In this document: positions 14,153 through 23,905 of the stretch, in pieces | How positions within the stretch are numbered: position 1 is the stretch's first letter | Layout of the letters: each line of letters starts with the position of its first letter | From: Alloscardovia criceti DSM 17774 | GTDB taxonomy: Bacteria > Actinomycetota > Actinomycetes > Actinomycetales > Bifidobacteriaceae | Direction: 5' to 3' | DNA: 64,000 bases | Assembly: GCF_000376885.1 (NCBI RefSeq) | Contig: NZ_AQXR01000009.1 | Span: forward strand, 1-64,000 | The notes under the pieces: generated by a model | The model's input: the letters and a program-made list of their open reading frames with translations, nothing else | Database searches by the model: none | What the model was told of the DNA's origin: nothing | Position numbers and translations under genes: made by a program

Positions 14153-15160
14153 TTAGTGTCTACGCTTGCGCGCTTTGTCTCCACGCCTCGAATTTTCACG
14201 TTTATTTCTCCGTGAAGCACGCGTTTCACCCTGCGATGGTTGAGCTACGCGGTCTTCTCTGTCAGCTGCCTGATGGTGGAGCTCCTGCTGTGCCACCTTC
14301 TGATGACGTCGAGAAGCATTACGGCTTCTATTGCGCGCGTATTCTACAGTGGAGTTGCTGGAGGAACTTTTGAGAGCAGGCCGTGTAGCGGGTGAAGCAT
14401 CCTCCTGATGTGCCATATGCTCCCCATGCTGCGCTCTATGTGTATGTGCAGATTGCGTCGATGGCGCTAACTGACTATCCCGATGCGCAATATAGGACAC
14501 GGAAGATGACGAGGAGGAGGACGGGTGAGGATAAGCATGCACATTGTGCGTACGGGTCTGGTGATCAGATTCACGCCCTTGGCGTGAACGGTCTGTGCTC
14601 CGTGAATTGCGCGAAGATCTATCCGCACGCGCATCTTCCCGGGACCTCACCACGAAAGAACCCGCCCATGAGCCCAGCAAGCAGAAAATTAAACCGGATA
14701 GGATCGAAAAAACAGCGTACACCCAGCCATAATGGTTTGCCGTAATTTCCAAAGCAAGCGTAGACATCGTGGATAATCCACCACAAAAGCCCATGCCCAC
14801 TCCGCGAGAGAGAAGCTGCTCCATCCTGCGCGATGAGGCATGTGACGTGGGGTTAGCTCGCGTATGCTTCCTCCCTGATGCCCGTGAGCGATTGCGTTTT
14901 CTAGGCTGTGCTACGAGGATGGCTGCGAGCAGCGCAAAGATAAAGCATGCTACCATATTGGCGATAAACGTGCCCCAGTGAATGCCTAAGGTATATGGTG
15001 CCGTATTGAGAGCGGTGCCTAAGGAGTAGCGCACAGCCGTGCCGAAAAATCCGCCGACGAACACAACCACGTAAATCCACACGTCTGTCAGTGGATTATA
15101 TGCCATGGTTGTGCGTGGAGCGGGTGAAGAAATTCGGTGACTGTGTTTTGCCATAACCAT
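14153..15160 (-). CDS. crcB: divergent fluoride channel subunit CrcB/Fluc with long basic tail
   Basis: A 335-residue protein, about 2.7 times the normal Fluc length. Residues 25-171 form the channel fold: GGFFGTAVRYSLG, pore Asn68 in GTFIANMVACF, and GGLSTMST at 127-134. Here Leu and Met replace the two Phe-box phenylalanines present in CrcB1. An Arg/Lys/Ser-rich insert (about 85-115) separates helices 2 and 3. Residues 172-335 are a polar, Ser/Arg/His/Gln-rich tail that looks disordered. The first ATG at 15160 and ATG codons at 15154 and 15106 all lack a strong ribosome site, so the start is uncertain. It probably pairs with CrcB1 (11004-11384) as the pore-poor partner. Confidence 0.82.
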   Translation of the reverse strand: MVMAKHSHRISSPAPRTTMAYNPLTDVWIYVVVFVGGFFGTAVRYSLGTALNTAPYTLGIHWGTFIANMVACFIFALLAAILVAQPRKRNRSRASGRKHTRANPTSHASSRRMEQLLSRGVGMGFCGGLSTMSTLALEITANHYGWVYAVFSILSGLIFCLLGSWAGSFVVRSREDARADRSSRNSRSTDRSRQGRESDHQTRTHNVHAYPHPSSSSSSSVSYIAHRDSQLAPSTQSAHTHRAQHGEHMAHQEDASPATRPALKSSSSNSTVEYARNRSRNASRRHQKVAQQELHHQAADREDRVAQPSQGETRASRRNKRENSRRGDKARKRRH

Positions 15161-15303
15161 TATTGTACAAAGTGCACCACTGCCGAGTCTGAGTGTGTGC
15201 TCTAAACTTTCTGAAGATATGCACGTTCTTTACATGCGTGTGCGAGGTTTTTACACATAATTGAGGCCGGACTAAAAATTCTGCAAGCCCAGCGGAAACG
15301 ATG

Positions 15304-15353
15304 GGAAAAATCAAAGGGCAGATTCTACTGCACGTAGATATTCTGCCCCTTGA
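15304..15353 (-). terminator. terminator of purA
   Basis: On the minus strand TCAAGGGGCAGAATATCTAC pairs with the complementary arm ending GGGCAGA...CTTTGA, with a small bulge, followed by ATTTTTCCC. It starts about 50 nt after the purA stop. Confidence 0.8.
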
Positions 15354-15404
15354 TTTCATCATTTATCACAAGCGTTACGGATTTTTGCGCAGTGCCGTGC
15401 GCTT

Positions 15405-16808
<1,404 letters not shown>

Positions 16809-16870
16809 TTATGACACCTCTCAACTTTCTCAAATTCTGCATGCTGGACTGTGCAGCTGCGTAGGCAAAA

Positions 16871-16902
16871 GAAAAATCTGGCGACCTCTCAGCCACCAGA
16901 TT
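16871..16902 (-). terminator. terminator of the aldolase gene
   Basis: On the minus strand AATCTGG pairs with CCAGATT and is followed by TTTTTC. It lies about 50 nt past the aldolase stop and 160 nt before purA. Confidence 0.75.
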
Positions 16903-16948
16903 GTGTATATCTGATTGGGTATATCAGAGCCCGAAAAGCACCAAGCTT

Positions 16949-18004
16949 CTATTTCAGTGCTTTCCCTGCCGAGCCGAGGCGTTCGCAAGCTTCAACCACA
17001 CGCGCGGCCATGGAGCTTTCACCTTCCACACCCCAGGAGCGTGGATCGTACATCCCCTTCTCGCCTACCTCGCCGTCAATCTTGAGGACCTTGTCGTAAT
17101 TCGTCATCATATGTCCAGCAATGGCGCGGGTAAACGCATACTGGGTATCGGTGTCGATATTCATCTTGATGACGCCGTTGCGCACAGCTTCGGCAATCTC
17201 CTCTTTGCTGGAGCCGGATCCACCATGGAAGACAAGGTAGAATGGCTTATCTGCATGCGCTCCGGGCAGTTGAGCAAAGTTCTCAGCTGTGGCCTGCTGA
17301 ATTTCTTTGAGCAACTCTGGACGCAGCTTGACCACACCTGGCTTGTACGCACCGTGCACGTTACCGAAGGTGAAAGCCGCCATATAACGCGCATGGCCAT
17401 TGCTGTCCGTGCTTAATCCCAAACGCTGAGCTACAAGCGCCGCATCCTCCACTGTGGAGTAGAGTTTTTCGTTAATTTCCGCACGCTGACCGTCTTCTTC
17501 GCCGCCCACAGCGCCGATTTCAATCTCCAAAATGGTGTGAGCCTGTGCCGATTTCTCGAGCAAAGCCTCTGCTATATCCAGATTATGGTCGAGAGGCACC
17601 GTAGAACCATCCCACATGTGGGACTGAAACATTGGCTCCTTGCCCTGCTTGACCTGCTCGATTTCCATATCGAGCAGGGGCTCCACCCATTCGCCTAAAT
17701 ACTGCTCAGCGCAGTGGTCCGTATGGAAAGCCACGGTGATGTGGGGATACTGCTGAGCTACTTCGCGCGCGTAGCTTGCTAACGCGACGGAACCCACCAC
17801 ACGATTTTTGACGCTTTGTCCACTCAAATACGATGCTGAGCCTACAGAAACCTGAATAATGCCATCGGATTCGGCTTGCGCAAAACCCTGTAACGCTGCA
17901 TTCAATGTTTGAGAACTGGTGACATTGATGGCGGGATATGCGTAGCCACCCTCTCGAGCGGCGGCGAGCATTGCTGAATAACTTTCTGAAGTTGCAACTA
18001 CCAT
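16949..18004 (-). CDS. fba: class II fructose-bisphosphate aldolase
   Basis: A 351-residue zinc-dependent aldolase of lower glycolysis and gluconeogenesis, interconverting fructose 1,6-bisphosphate with dihydroxyacetone phosphate and glyceraldehyde 3-phosphate. FHTDHCAEQ supplies catalytic Asp96 and zinc ligand His97. A second zinc region includes EIEIGAVGGEEDG, and the phosphate-binding segments are FHGGSGS and NIDTDTQYAFTR. This is the longer class IIA form. The ATG at 18004 begins only 10 bp after the P-type ATPase stop, so the two may be co-transcribed. The ribosome site, overlapping the upstream stop codon, is weak (AAGTAGG). Confidence 0.95.
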   Translation of the reverse strand: MVVATSESYSAMLAAAREGGYAYPAINVTSSQTLNAALQGFAQAESDGIIQVSVGSASYLSGQSVKNRVVGSVALASYAREVAQQYPHITVAFHTDHCAEQYLGEWVEPLLDMEIEQVKQGKEPMFQSHMWDGSTVPLDHNLDIAEALLEKSAQAHTILEIEIGAVGGEEDGQRAEINEKLYSTVEDAALVAQRLGLSTDSNGHARYMAAFTFGNVHGAYKPGVVKLRPELLKEIQQATAENFAQLPGAHADKPFYLVFHGGSGSSKEEIAEAVRNGVIKMNIDTDTQYAFTRAIAGHMMTNYDKVLKIDGEVGEKGMYDPRSWGVEGESSMAARVVEACERLGSAGKALK

Positions 18005-18014
18005 AATTACTAAC

Positions 18015-20081
18015 CTACTTCTTATCTCGTACAGCGTTTAACGCCCACATAATAGAAATAACATCGATGGCCTCTTGCCCGAAAGCACCTAGCACGGCTG
18101 GAATGACGCCGAAGGAGGCAACAATCATGCCAATGGTGGCGAGCGCGAGACCGATGATCACGGCTTGATACATCACGTTTTGTGTGCGTCGTGCGATCAA
18201 GATGGACTTTGGGATAAGGCTGACATCGTCATTCATAATGACCATGTGTGCAGTTTCAGATGCGGCTGTGGAGGAGCCGTCTGTAATGGCCACGCCAATG
18301 TCTGCAGATGCGAGAACGGGCGCATCGTTGACGCCATCGCCCACCATCATGGTGATGGCGTGGGTGTTTTGGCGAGAGTTGTGCAGGATGCGTTGCTTAT
18401 TTTCTGGCAACAGCTTGGTGTACACGTCTTTTTGATTGATGCCTACTTGCTCAGCGATGCGATATGCCGAATCTTGGGAGTCTCCCGTAAGCATGGAAAT
18501 ATGGGTGACGCCCAGATCTCGTAGTGTTTTCACGGTATCCGCCGCATTGGCACGTGGGACATCGCGCAAAATAATGCGCCCCACCACGTCTCCATCGATG
18601 GAGACGTATGCGGCCATGGAGGCTGGCTCCAAATCGGAGAAGATATCATGCGAGGTGATGGCATCTTCGCGTTGCTTCGCTACATCTGGTAAGGTGCCGC
18701 GGACGGGTGCTTTCTGCTCGTTTGCCTGCAGCACATATTTGCGTGCAGGCGCAGAGGAATTGGATTTCTTAAATCCTTGGTTTGGTGCCTCTCCAAGCAC
18801 AAATGCGAATCGGCCCACTTTGACGGTATGACCGCTGACTTGTGCCGTAACGCCCATGCCGCTGCGCTCTACAACTTGAGAGACGTCATCGACATCGAAT
18901 TGAGCTAATTGCTCATCCGTAACGCGATCTCTTGCCTTTTTTCCTGCGGAGGCAATGCCTTGGGCCAAAATGTGGATGGAGTACGATTCCACTACACCGA
19001 CTGCGCTGAGCAACATGTCATCGCTGATGTGATTCCAGAGGTTCGCACGCTCATCGTGTGCGCGCTCGACACGAACGACCTGTGGTTGCTTTACTGTTAA
19101 TGTGCCTGTTTTATCGAAGAAAATTTGCGTAACTTTGGTCAGCTGTTCGATAATTTCCTGTCCCTTCACCAGTACGCCCGAGGCGGCCAAACGGGAGGTT
19201 CCACCGAGGTAGGCGACCGGTGCAGCAATCAGCAAAGGGCATGGGGTGGCAAGCACGAGCACCTCGGCAAAGCGCACGGGGTTGCCACTGAGGAACCAGG
19301 CGATGCCCGCAAGTGTGAACGCCACAACGGTAAAAGGCACTGCGAGCAGATCTGCCGTGCGCACCGATGCTGGGCGCGAGTTCTGAGCCGCTTCCACTAG
19401 GGACAAAATGCGCTGATACTGTGAATCCGCCGCCGCCGCTGTAGCACGTAACGTAAAGCTTTCGGAGTCGTTTATGGCTCCCGAAGGCACGCGCTGCGCA
19501 TTGCGCACGGTTTGCGGCAGAGGCTCACCATTAATCATGGAAAGATTGACCACCGCTCTGTCGCTCATGACCACGCCATCGACGGGCACCGTTTCACCCG
19601 GCTTCACGAGTAGCAAGTCCATGACCTGCACCTCGCTGACGTCGACGTCTTCGATGTCTGAACCTTCCGCATTACCACCCGCAAAGCGATGCGCAATGCT
19701 TGGAGCGGACTTCATGAGCATGGTGAGGTTATGCTTTGCAGAGCTTTGAGCATAGGCTTCGATGACAGATCCCGAGTAAATCATCAGCACCACAGTCCAC
19801 GATGCCCAATACTCGCCCACCGCAAGAGCGGAAATGATGGCCACCACCGCCAGCACATCGAGACCTACATGACCGTTTTTGATATCTTCAATCATGCCGA
19901 TCAGCGTGTCACCCACGGTAACGATGACCAGCGCAACGACTATCCACAATCTCCACGCAGCAAACGCGCTGAGCGCAGGAAGGCTAAGGATTACGAGCAG
20001 GATAAAAACACCTATGGTTACAAAGAGCATGGGAACATTTTTGGCGGACTCCCAAATATTGCGCCACACTGCATTTTTCAT
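18015..20081 (-). CDS. heavy-metal-type (P1B) cation-transporting ATPase
   Basis: A 688-residue P-type ATPase. Transmembrane segments lie at both ends of residues 10-110 and around 250-300, with two more near the C-terminus. TPCP in ATPCPLLIAAP is the metal-binding membrane motif (about 279-282), in place of CPC or CPH. Phosphorylation is at Asp323 of FDKTGTLT. MLTGDSQ and MVGDGVNDAPVLASADIG form the hinge. There is no N-terminal metal-binding domain. The usual TGES is NGEP, and the HP motif reads SIHIL rather than SEHPL, so metal specificity cannot be inferred. The TPC signature resembles the P1B-5 group. The start at 20081 is chosen for GGAGG 9 nt upstream. Confidence 0.86.
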   Translation of the reverse strand: MKNAVWRNIWESAKNVPMLFVTIGVFILLVILSLPALSAFAAWRLWIVVALVIVTVGDTLIGMIEDIKNGHVGLDVLAVVAIISALAVGEYWASWTVVLMIYSGSVIEAYAQSSAKHNLTMLMKSAPSIAHRFAGGNAEGSDIEDVDVSEVQVMDLLLVKPGETVPVDGVVMSDRAVVNLSMINGEPLPQTVRNAQRVPSGAINDSESFTLRATAAAADSQYQRILSLVEAAQNSRPASVRTADLLAVPFTVVAFTLAGIAWFLSGNPVRFAEVLVLATPCPLLIAAPVAYLGGTSRLAASGVLVKGQEIIEQLTKVTQIFFDKTGTLTVKQPQVVRVERAHDERANLWNHISDDMLLSAVGVVESYSIHILAQGIASAGKKARDRVTDEQLAQFDVDDVSQVVERSGMGVTAQVSGHTVKVGRFAFVLGEAPNQGFKKSNSSAPARKYVLQANEQKAPVRGTLPDVAKQREDAITSHDIFSDLEPASMAAYVSIDGDVVGRIILRDVPRANAADTVKTLRDLGVTHISMLTGDSQDSAYRIAEQVGINQKDVYTKLLPENKQRILHNSRQNTHAITMMVGDGVNDAPVLASADIGVAITDGSSTAASETAHMVIMNDDVSLIPKSILIARRTQNVMYQAVIIGLALATIGMIVASFGVIPAVLGAFGQEAIDVISIMWALNAVRDKK

Positions 20082-20230
20082 TCTCTTCATCCTCCACACA
20101 AGGCGGTAGACGCTTTATTTTTCGTTTTTTCTTGAATTTTCTTCTTGAGCAAACCTAAAGCATCTCAAGTATAATTACTCCTACAATCTTAGTACCTTTT
20201 TAACTTTCATTTGACCGTCAAGGAGCCCCT

Positions 20231-20656
20231 ATGTCGGATACCGTTTTGCCTCAAGAATTTGAGGAATATCTCGCTGGCCCACGCGTGCCAGATACTACTC
20301 GAGAGTTTCTGCGTGAGCTTCTCGAATGGATTTGCGAGAACCATCCTGAGCTGGACACCCGCATCGCATGGAATCAGCCCATGTTTACACATCACGGCAC
20401 CTTTATCGTAGGCATGTCTGCAGTCACAAAGCATTTGTGCTTTACTGGCGAGCAGGTGGCTTTGGAAAAGCTACGCGATACCTTTACCGAGCGCGGTTAT
20501 CGTTGCACGAAAAAGCTGGTGAATTTCCCATTAGATAAGCCTCTGCCTTTCGATCTCATCGAAGAGACTATACAGATGCAGATGAAGCTGAAGAAGGATA
20601 TTGATAATTACTGGCTGCCTCAAGACGTAATTATCAAGGAACTTGGGCAAGAATAG
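20231..20656 (+). CDS. DUF1801-family protein (iron-chaperone-like)
   Basis: A 141-residue soluble protein. It matches DUF1801/YdhG-like proteins in length and in segments such as RIAWNQPMFTHHGTFIVGM, VTKHLCFTG and the late NFPLDKPLPFDLIEE. Some relatives are described as frataxin-like iron chaperones, but I see no definite metal site beyond a His-His pair. AAGGAG lies just before the ATG at 20231. It is divergent from the P-type ATPase (150 bp between starts) and convergent with the frameshifted adhesin. A link to metal homeostasis with the ATPase is possible but only contextual. Confidence 0.8.
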   Translation: MSDTVLPQEFEEYLAGPRVPDTTREFLRELLEWICENHPELDTRIAWNQPMFTHHGTFIVGMSAVTKHLCFTGEQVALEKLRDTFTERGYRCTKKLVNFPLDKPLPFDLIEETIQMQMKLKKDIDNYWLPQDVIIKELGQE

Positions 20657-20710
20657 TTTTTAAATCAATTCTGCCGTTGTTTCGATAGAAAATAGAAATA
20701 AGAAATACGT

Positions 20711-20748
20711 TCAGGGCTCTCGACATGACACGAGAGCCCTGAACTTTT
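20711..20748. terminator. terminator between the DUF1801 gene and the Cna_B adhesin
   Basis: TCAGGGCTCTCG pairs perfectly with CGAGAGCCCTGA (12 bp), followed by ACTTTT on the plus strand. It can serve the DUF1801 gene and, from the other side, the adhesin remnant. Confidence 0.85.
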
Positions 20749-20774
20749 AGCTACCTTCAGCTGTTTCTGCGCAT

Positions 20775-21710
20775 CTATCGACGCGTATGACGCCCTAGCA
20801 TAGCCTCTCCAGCACGCTTGCGACGAACAACCAGCACAATTCCAGCAATGAGCACTGCGAGAGCAACTCCGGCTATTGCCAGTACATCCGCACCCGTTTC
20901 AGATAGCTTCTGCAGGATAGGACTCGTCGGCACAGGAACTGGGATGCGGCGGTTGACCACTTCTCCCAGAGAAATCTCTTGTCCCTGTTCAGCGATGTCA
21001 GCATCCGCAGACCATTCAGCCTTTTCAAAGCCTTCTGGAGATTGAGTTTCCACAACGGTGTACTTGCCGTAGGCGAGACCCGTGAAGGACACAGCACCGT
21101 TGTCATCCGATACCGCTTGCTTGATTGCCTTTCCATTGCCATCTCGCACCTCAAAGGTTGCGCCGCTGAGTGGCTGTCCGTTGCCATCGACCTTCTTTAA
21201 GCTGATGGATCCGCGAATCAAGGTATTCACCATGCTGAAACCATTCTCCATATCACCAGCACTATCCTCAGCCACGTAGCCTTCAACCGGCTCTTCTTCC
21301 ACGGAGTACTGGATTTCTTCACCCTGCTTATTAACCGGCAGGGATTCAAAGCTTCCCGTCCAATCAGACTCTGCACTCAAGCTGAGCTTCTGATCCGTGC
21401 GTTCACCATCCGCCAGCAGATAAACAGTAATGCTGTCTGGGCGCAGATTATCGATATTGTCATCATCTTGCCACGTCTTGCTTACCGAAATATCGCGCAC
21501 ATCCGGTGTGTGAGAATTGGTTACCACATATCCTTCTGCCACACTACCTGTAATCGCGGTGGTGTAGCCGGATACTGCGACCTCTTCAATTCCGTAAGTG
21601 ATGCTCTTACCCTTGGAATCGTAGGTTGGCAGATCTGTGAAGGAGAATGCCCACTGGGACTGTGCATCTGCTTCGGCGATGGTATTTGTACGCTCACTGT
21701 TTCGTAGCAG
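20775..21710 (-). pseudogene. displaced C-terminal part of Cna_B adhesin, out of frame
   Basis: This frame continues the adhesin at 21694-28188 after a one-base shift. Upstream of the first possible GTG at 21542 the frame stays open and encodes LLRNSERTNT and FSFTDLPTYDSKGK, which match the same place in other repeats. It completes Cna_B repeat 9, adds repeat 10 (KTWQDDDNIDNLRPDS), a SpaA/prealbumin-like domain (KVDGNGQPLSGATFEVRD) and the cell-wall sorting region: LSETG, a hydrophobic helix (VLAIAGVALAVLIAGIVLVV) and a basic tail RRKR. Without the shift this would be the end of a protein of about 2470 residues. It has no ribosome site or signal peptide of its own and is probably not made unless frameshifting or reversion occurs. 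Confidence 0.85.
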
Positions 21711-23905
21711 GTACCATTGTCACAGAGTCGGAACGAATGCCGTCCTGATTGTCCGCATCATCCCAGACTTTAGTGCCCTCAAAGCTGATCAATGGGTTGA
21801 CCATAGTGTTGGTAAAGGTGAAGCTGTGCGATGCCGCACTTCCCTCCACGGATACCGTGTACTCGTGGCCTGCCAGAGTAATCTTGCCGTTGGCGGCTCC
21901 CACTTCTTCCACGGTGTAAGCAATTTCCTTACCATCCTTGAACTGATCCAAGTCTGTAAAGGTATGCTTCCACTCGTTCGTTTGGTTGAGTTTCACCACC
22001 TGACCATCAACCGCCTCACCGTTGGCGAGGAGCTGCATCTGCACGTCAGGGGCAGCATCTGCATCAATACCGGACCACTGCTTCGTCACGCCCACAGAGA
22101 CCTTACCCTCAATAGTGTTTGTCACTGTGAAACCAGTCTCAGCAGTGCCCGTCTTAGCAGAAGAGTAATTGTTTACCGTTGCCTCTTCGACGTCATAAAC
22201 GATGGCCTTGCCCTGCTTAAACTTTGGCAAATCCTTGAAACTATCTGTCCAATTATTTGCATCGTCCAAGGTCAACTTCTGACCTTCGACAGCCGCACCG
22301 TCAGCAGTCAGCTGGATAGTCACGCTATCCGGACGCAGACCCTTTGCATTGTCATCATCTATCCACTGCTTGGTTACAGGCACATCCACGGTAGCTGGCG
22401 TATGAGTATTCTTCACTTCGAAGCCTGCATCTGCAGAACCCGTAATGTCAGCCGAATAACCCTCTACGTTATCTTCAGAAACGGTGTAGTTGATTGCCGT
22501 TCCACCAGCGTTGACTGGGAGATTCTCAAAAGTGTGCTTCCACTCATTCGAAGCAGAAAGCACAGCCGTAATAGCCACACCATCCACATCCTTTGCCGGT
22601 TCACCATTAGCAAGCAGGTTTACCGTAACGGAGTCAGGACGTACACCATCCTGATTGTCTGCATCATCCCAGGTCTTCGACACAGAAATGCTCCGTACAT
22701 CAGGTGTATGAGAATTCGCGACGATGAAACCATCAGCCATACTTCCACTAATTGCAGTCGTATAACCTTCTACAGCATTCTCCGTCACGCCGTACTCGAT
22801 GGCCTTGCCCTTGCTGTCATAGGTTGGCAGATTATCGAAGCTGAACTTCCAGTTACTCTCCGCATTGACCTGAGCATTCGTGCCTGCCTGCTCACCATTG
22901 CGTGTGAGATTTACGGTTACTGCATCTGGACGAATGCCATCCTGATTATCCGCATCTTTCCACACCTTCGAGCCTTGGACGCTCAAAGTTGGGTTGACGA
23001 TGGTATTCGTCACCGTGATAACGCGAGAGTCATCGATAGCACCAATAGCAACTTCGTAATCATGTCCGTCCAGAGTAATCTTGCCGTCGGCCGCGCCCAC
23101 TTCCGCGAGGCTGTAGACGATTTCCTTGCCAGCCTTGTACTGATCCAAATCTGTGAACTCAGACGTCCAGCCATTGTCTTCGGTCAAGCTTGCCGTCTTG
23201 CCGTCCACGACGCTGCCATCTGCAAGTAGCTGAACTGTCACAGCTGGAGCCGCATCCGCATCAATGCCCGACCACTGTTTCTTCGCAGTAACAGTAATCT
23301 TTCCTGTCAGGGTATTTGTAACGGTGAATCCTGCGCTTGCAGAGCCGGACTTCGCTGACGAGTAATTATTTACTGGATTTTCTGCAATATCATAGGCAAT
23401 TTCCTTGCCCGCCTTGAACTTTGGCAAATCTTGGAAGCTATCCGTCCAGTTGTTTGCTTCGTTCAAGGTCAGTGTCTGGTTTTCGACATTTACGCCATCA
23501 GCCGTGAGCTGGATAGTAACATCCGCTGGGCGCAAACCCTTGGAATTGTTGTCATCTACCCACTGCTTGGCGACTCGCACATTCACTGTAGCTGGCGTAT
23601 GCGTGTTTTTTACGACAAATCCAGCCTGTGCATCACCGCTAATCTCCGAAGTATAACCCTCTACCGTGTTTTCTGTAACGGTGTAGTTTATGGCTTGACC
23701 AGCATTATTTACTGGCAACTGCGAGAAGGTGTACTTCCACTCGTTGGCCGCATTCAGTGTAGCGGTTATCGCCTTACCATCGGCACCCGTCGCAGGCTGA
23801 TTATCGGCTAGCAGGTTGACGGTCACCGACTCAGGGCGTACTCCGTCTTGGTTGCTGGCGTCATCCCACGTCTTAGAAACCGTGATATCACACACGGCAG
23901 GCGTA
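21500..23905 (-). repeat. duplicated four-repeat cassette within the Cna_B array
   Basis: The Cna_B repeats fall into four types by their opening words: VSKTW..DGVRP, KQW..KGLRP, KQWSGIDADAAP and KVW..DGIRP. The order of repeats 2-5 is repeated exactly in 6-9, giving two units of about 1.19 kb (near 23900-22710 and 22710-21510). This indicates a past block duplication. The boundaries are approximate. Confidence 0.75.

Noticed and set aside
15161-15300. Fluoride riboswitch upstream of crcB2
   Set aside because: I looked for the conserved GGNGATGG and CCTCC-type pseudoknot parts on the minus strand and did not find them.
18015-20081. Copper exporter CopA
   Set aside because: There is no CPC motif, no metal-binding N-terminal domain and no HP motif, so a copper assignment is not supported.
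20775-21542. The 255-codon frame as an independent small surface protein gene
   Set aside because: It has no signal peptide or ribosome site, starts in the middle of a Cna_B repeat, and the frame continues upstream into the adhesin with one base of shift.
21637-23229. A 530-codon open frame on the plus strand opposite the Cna_B adhesin
   Set aside because: It lies wholly antisense to the repeat array and recurs in matching form over each repeat. It is a by-product of codon use in a repeated gene.
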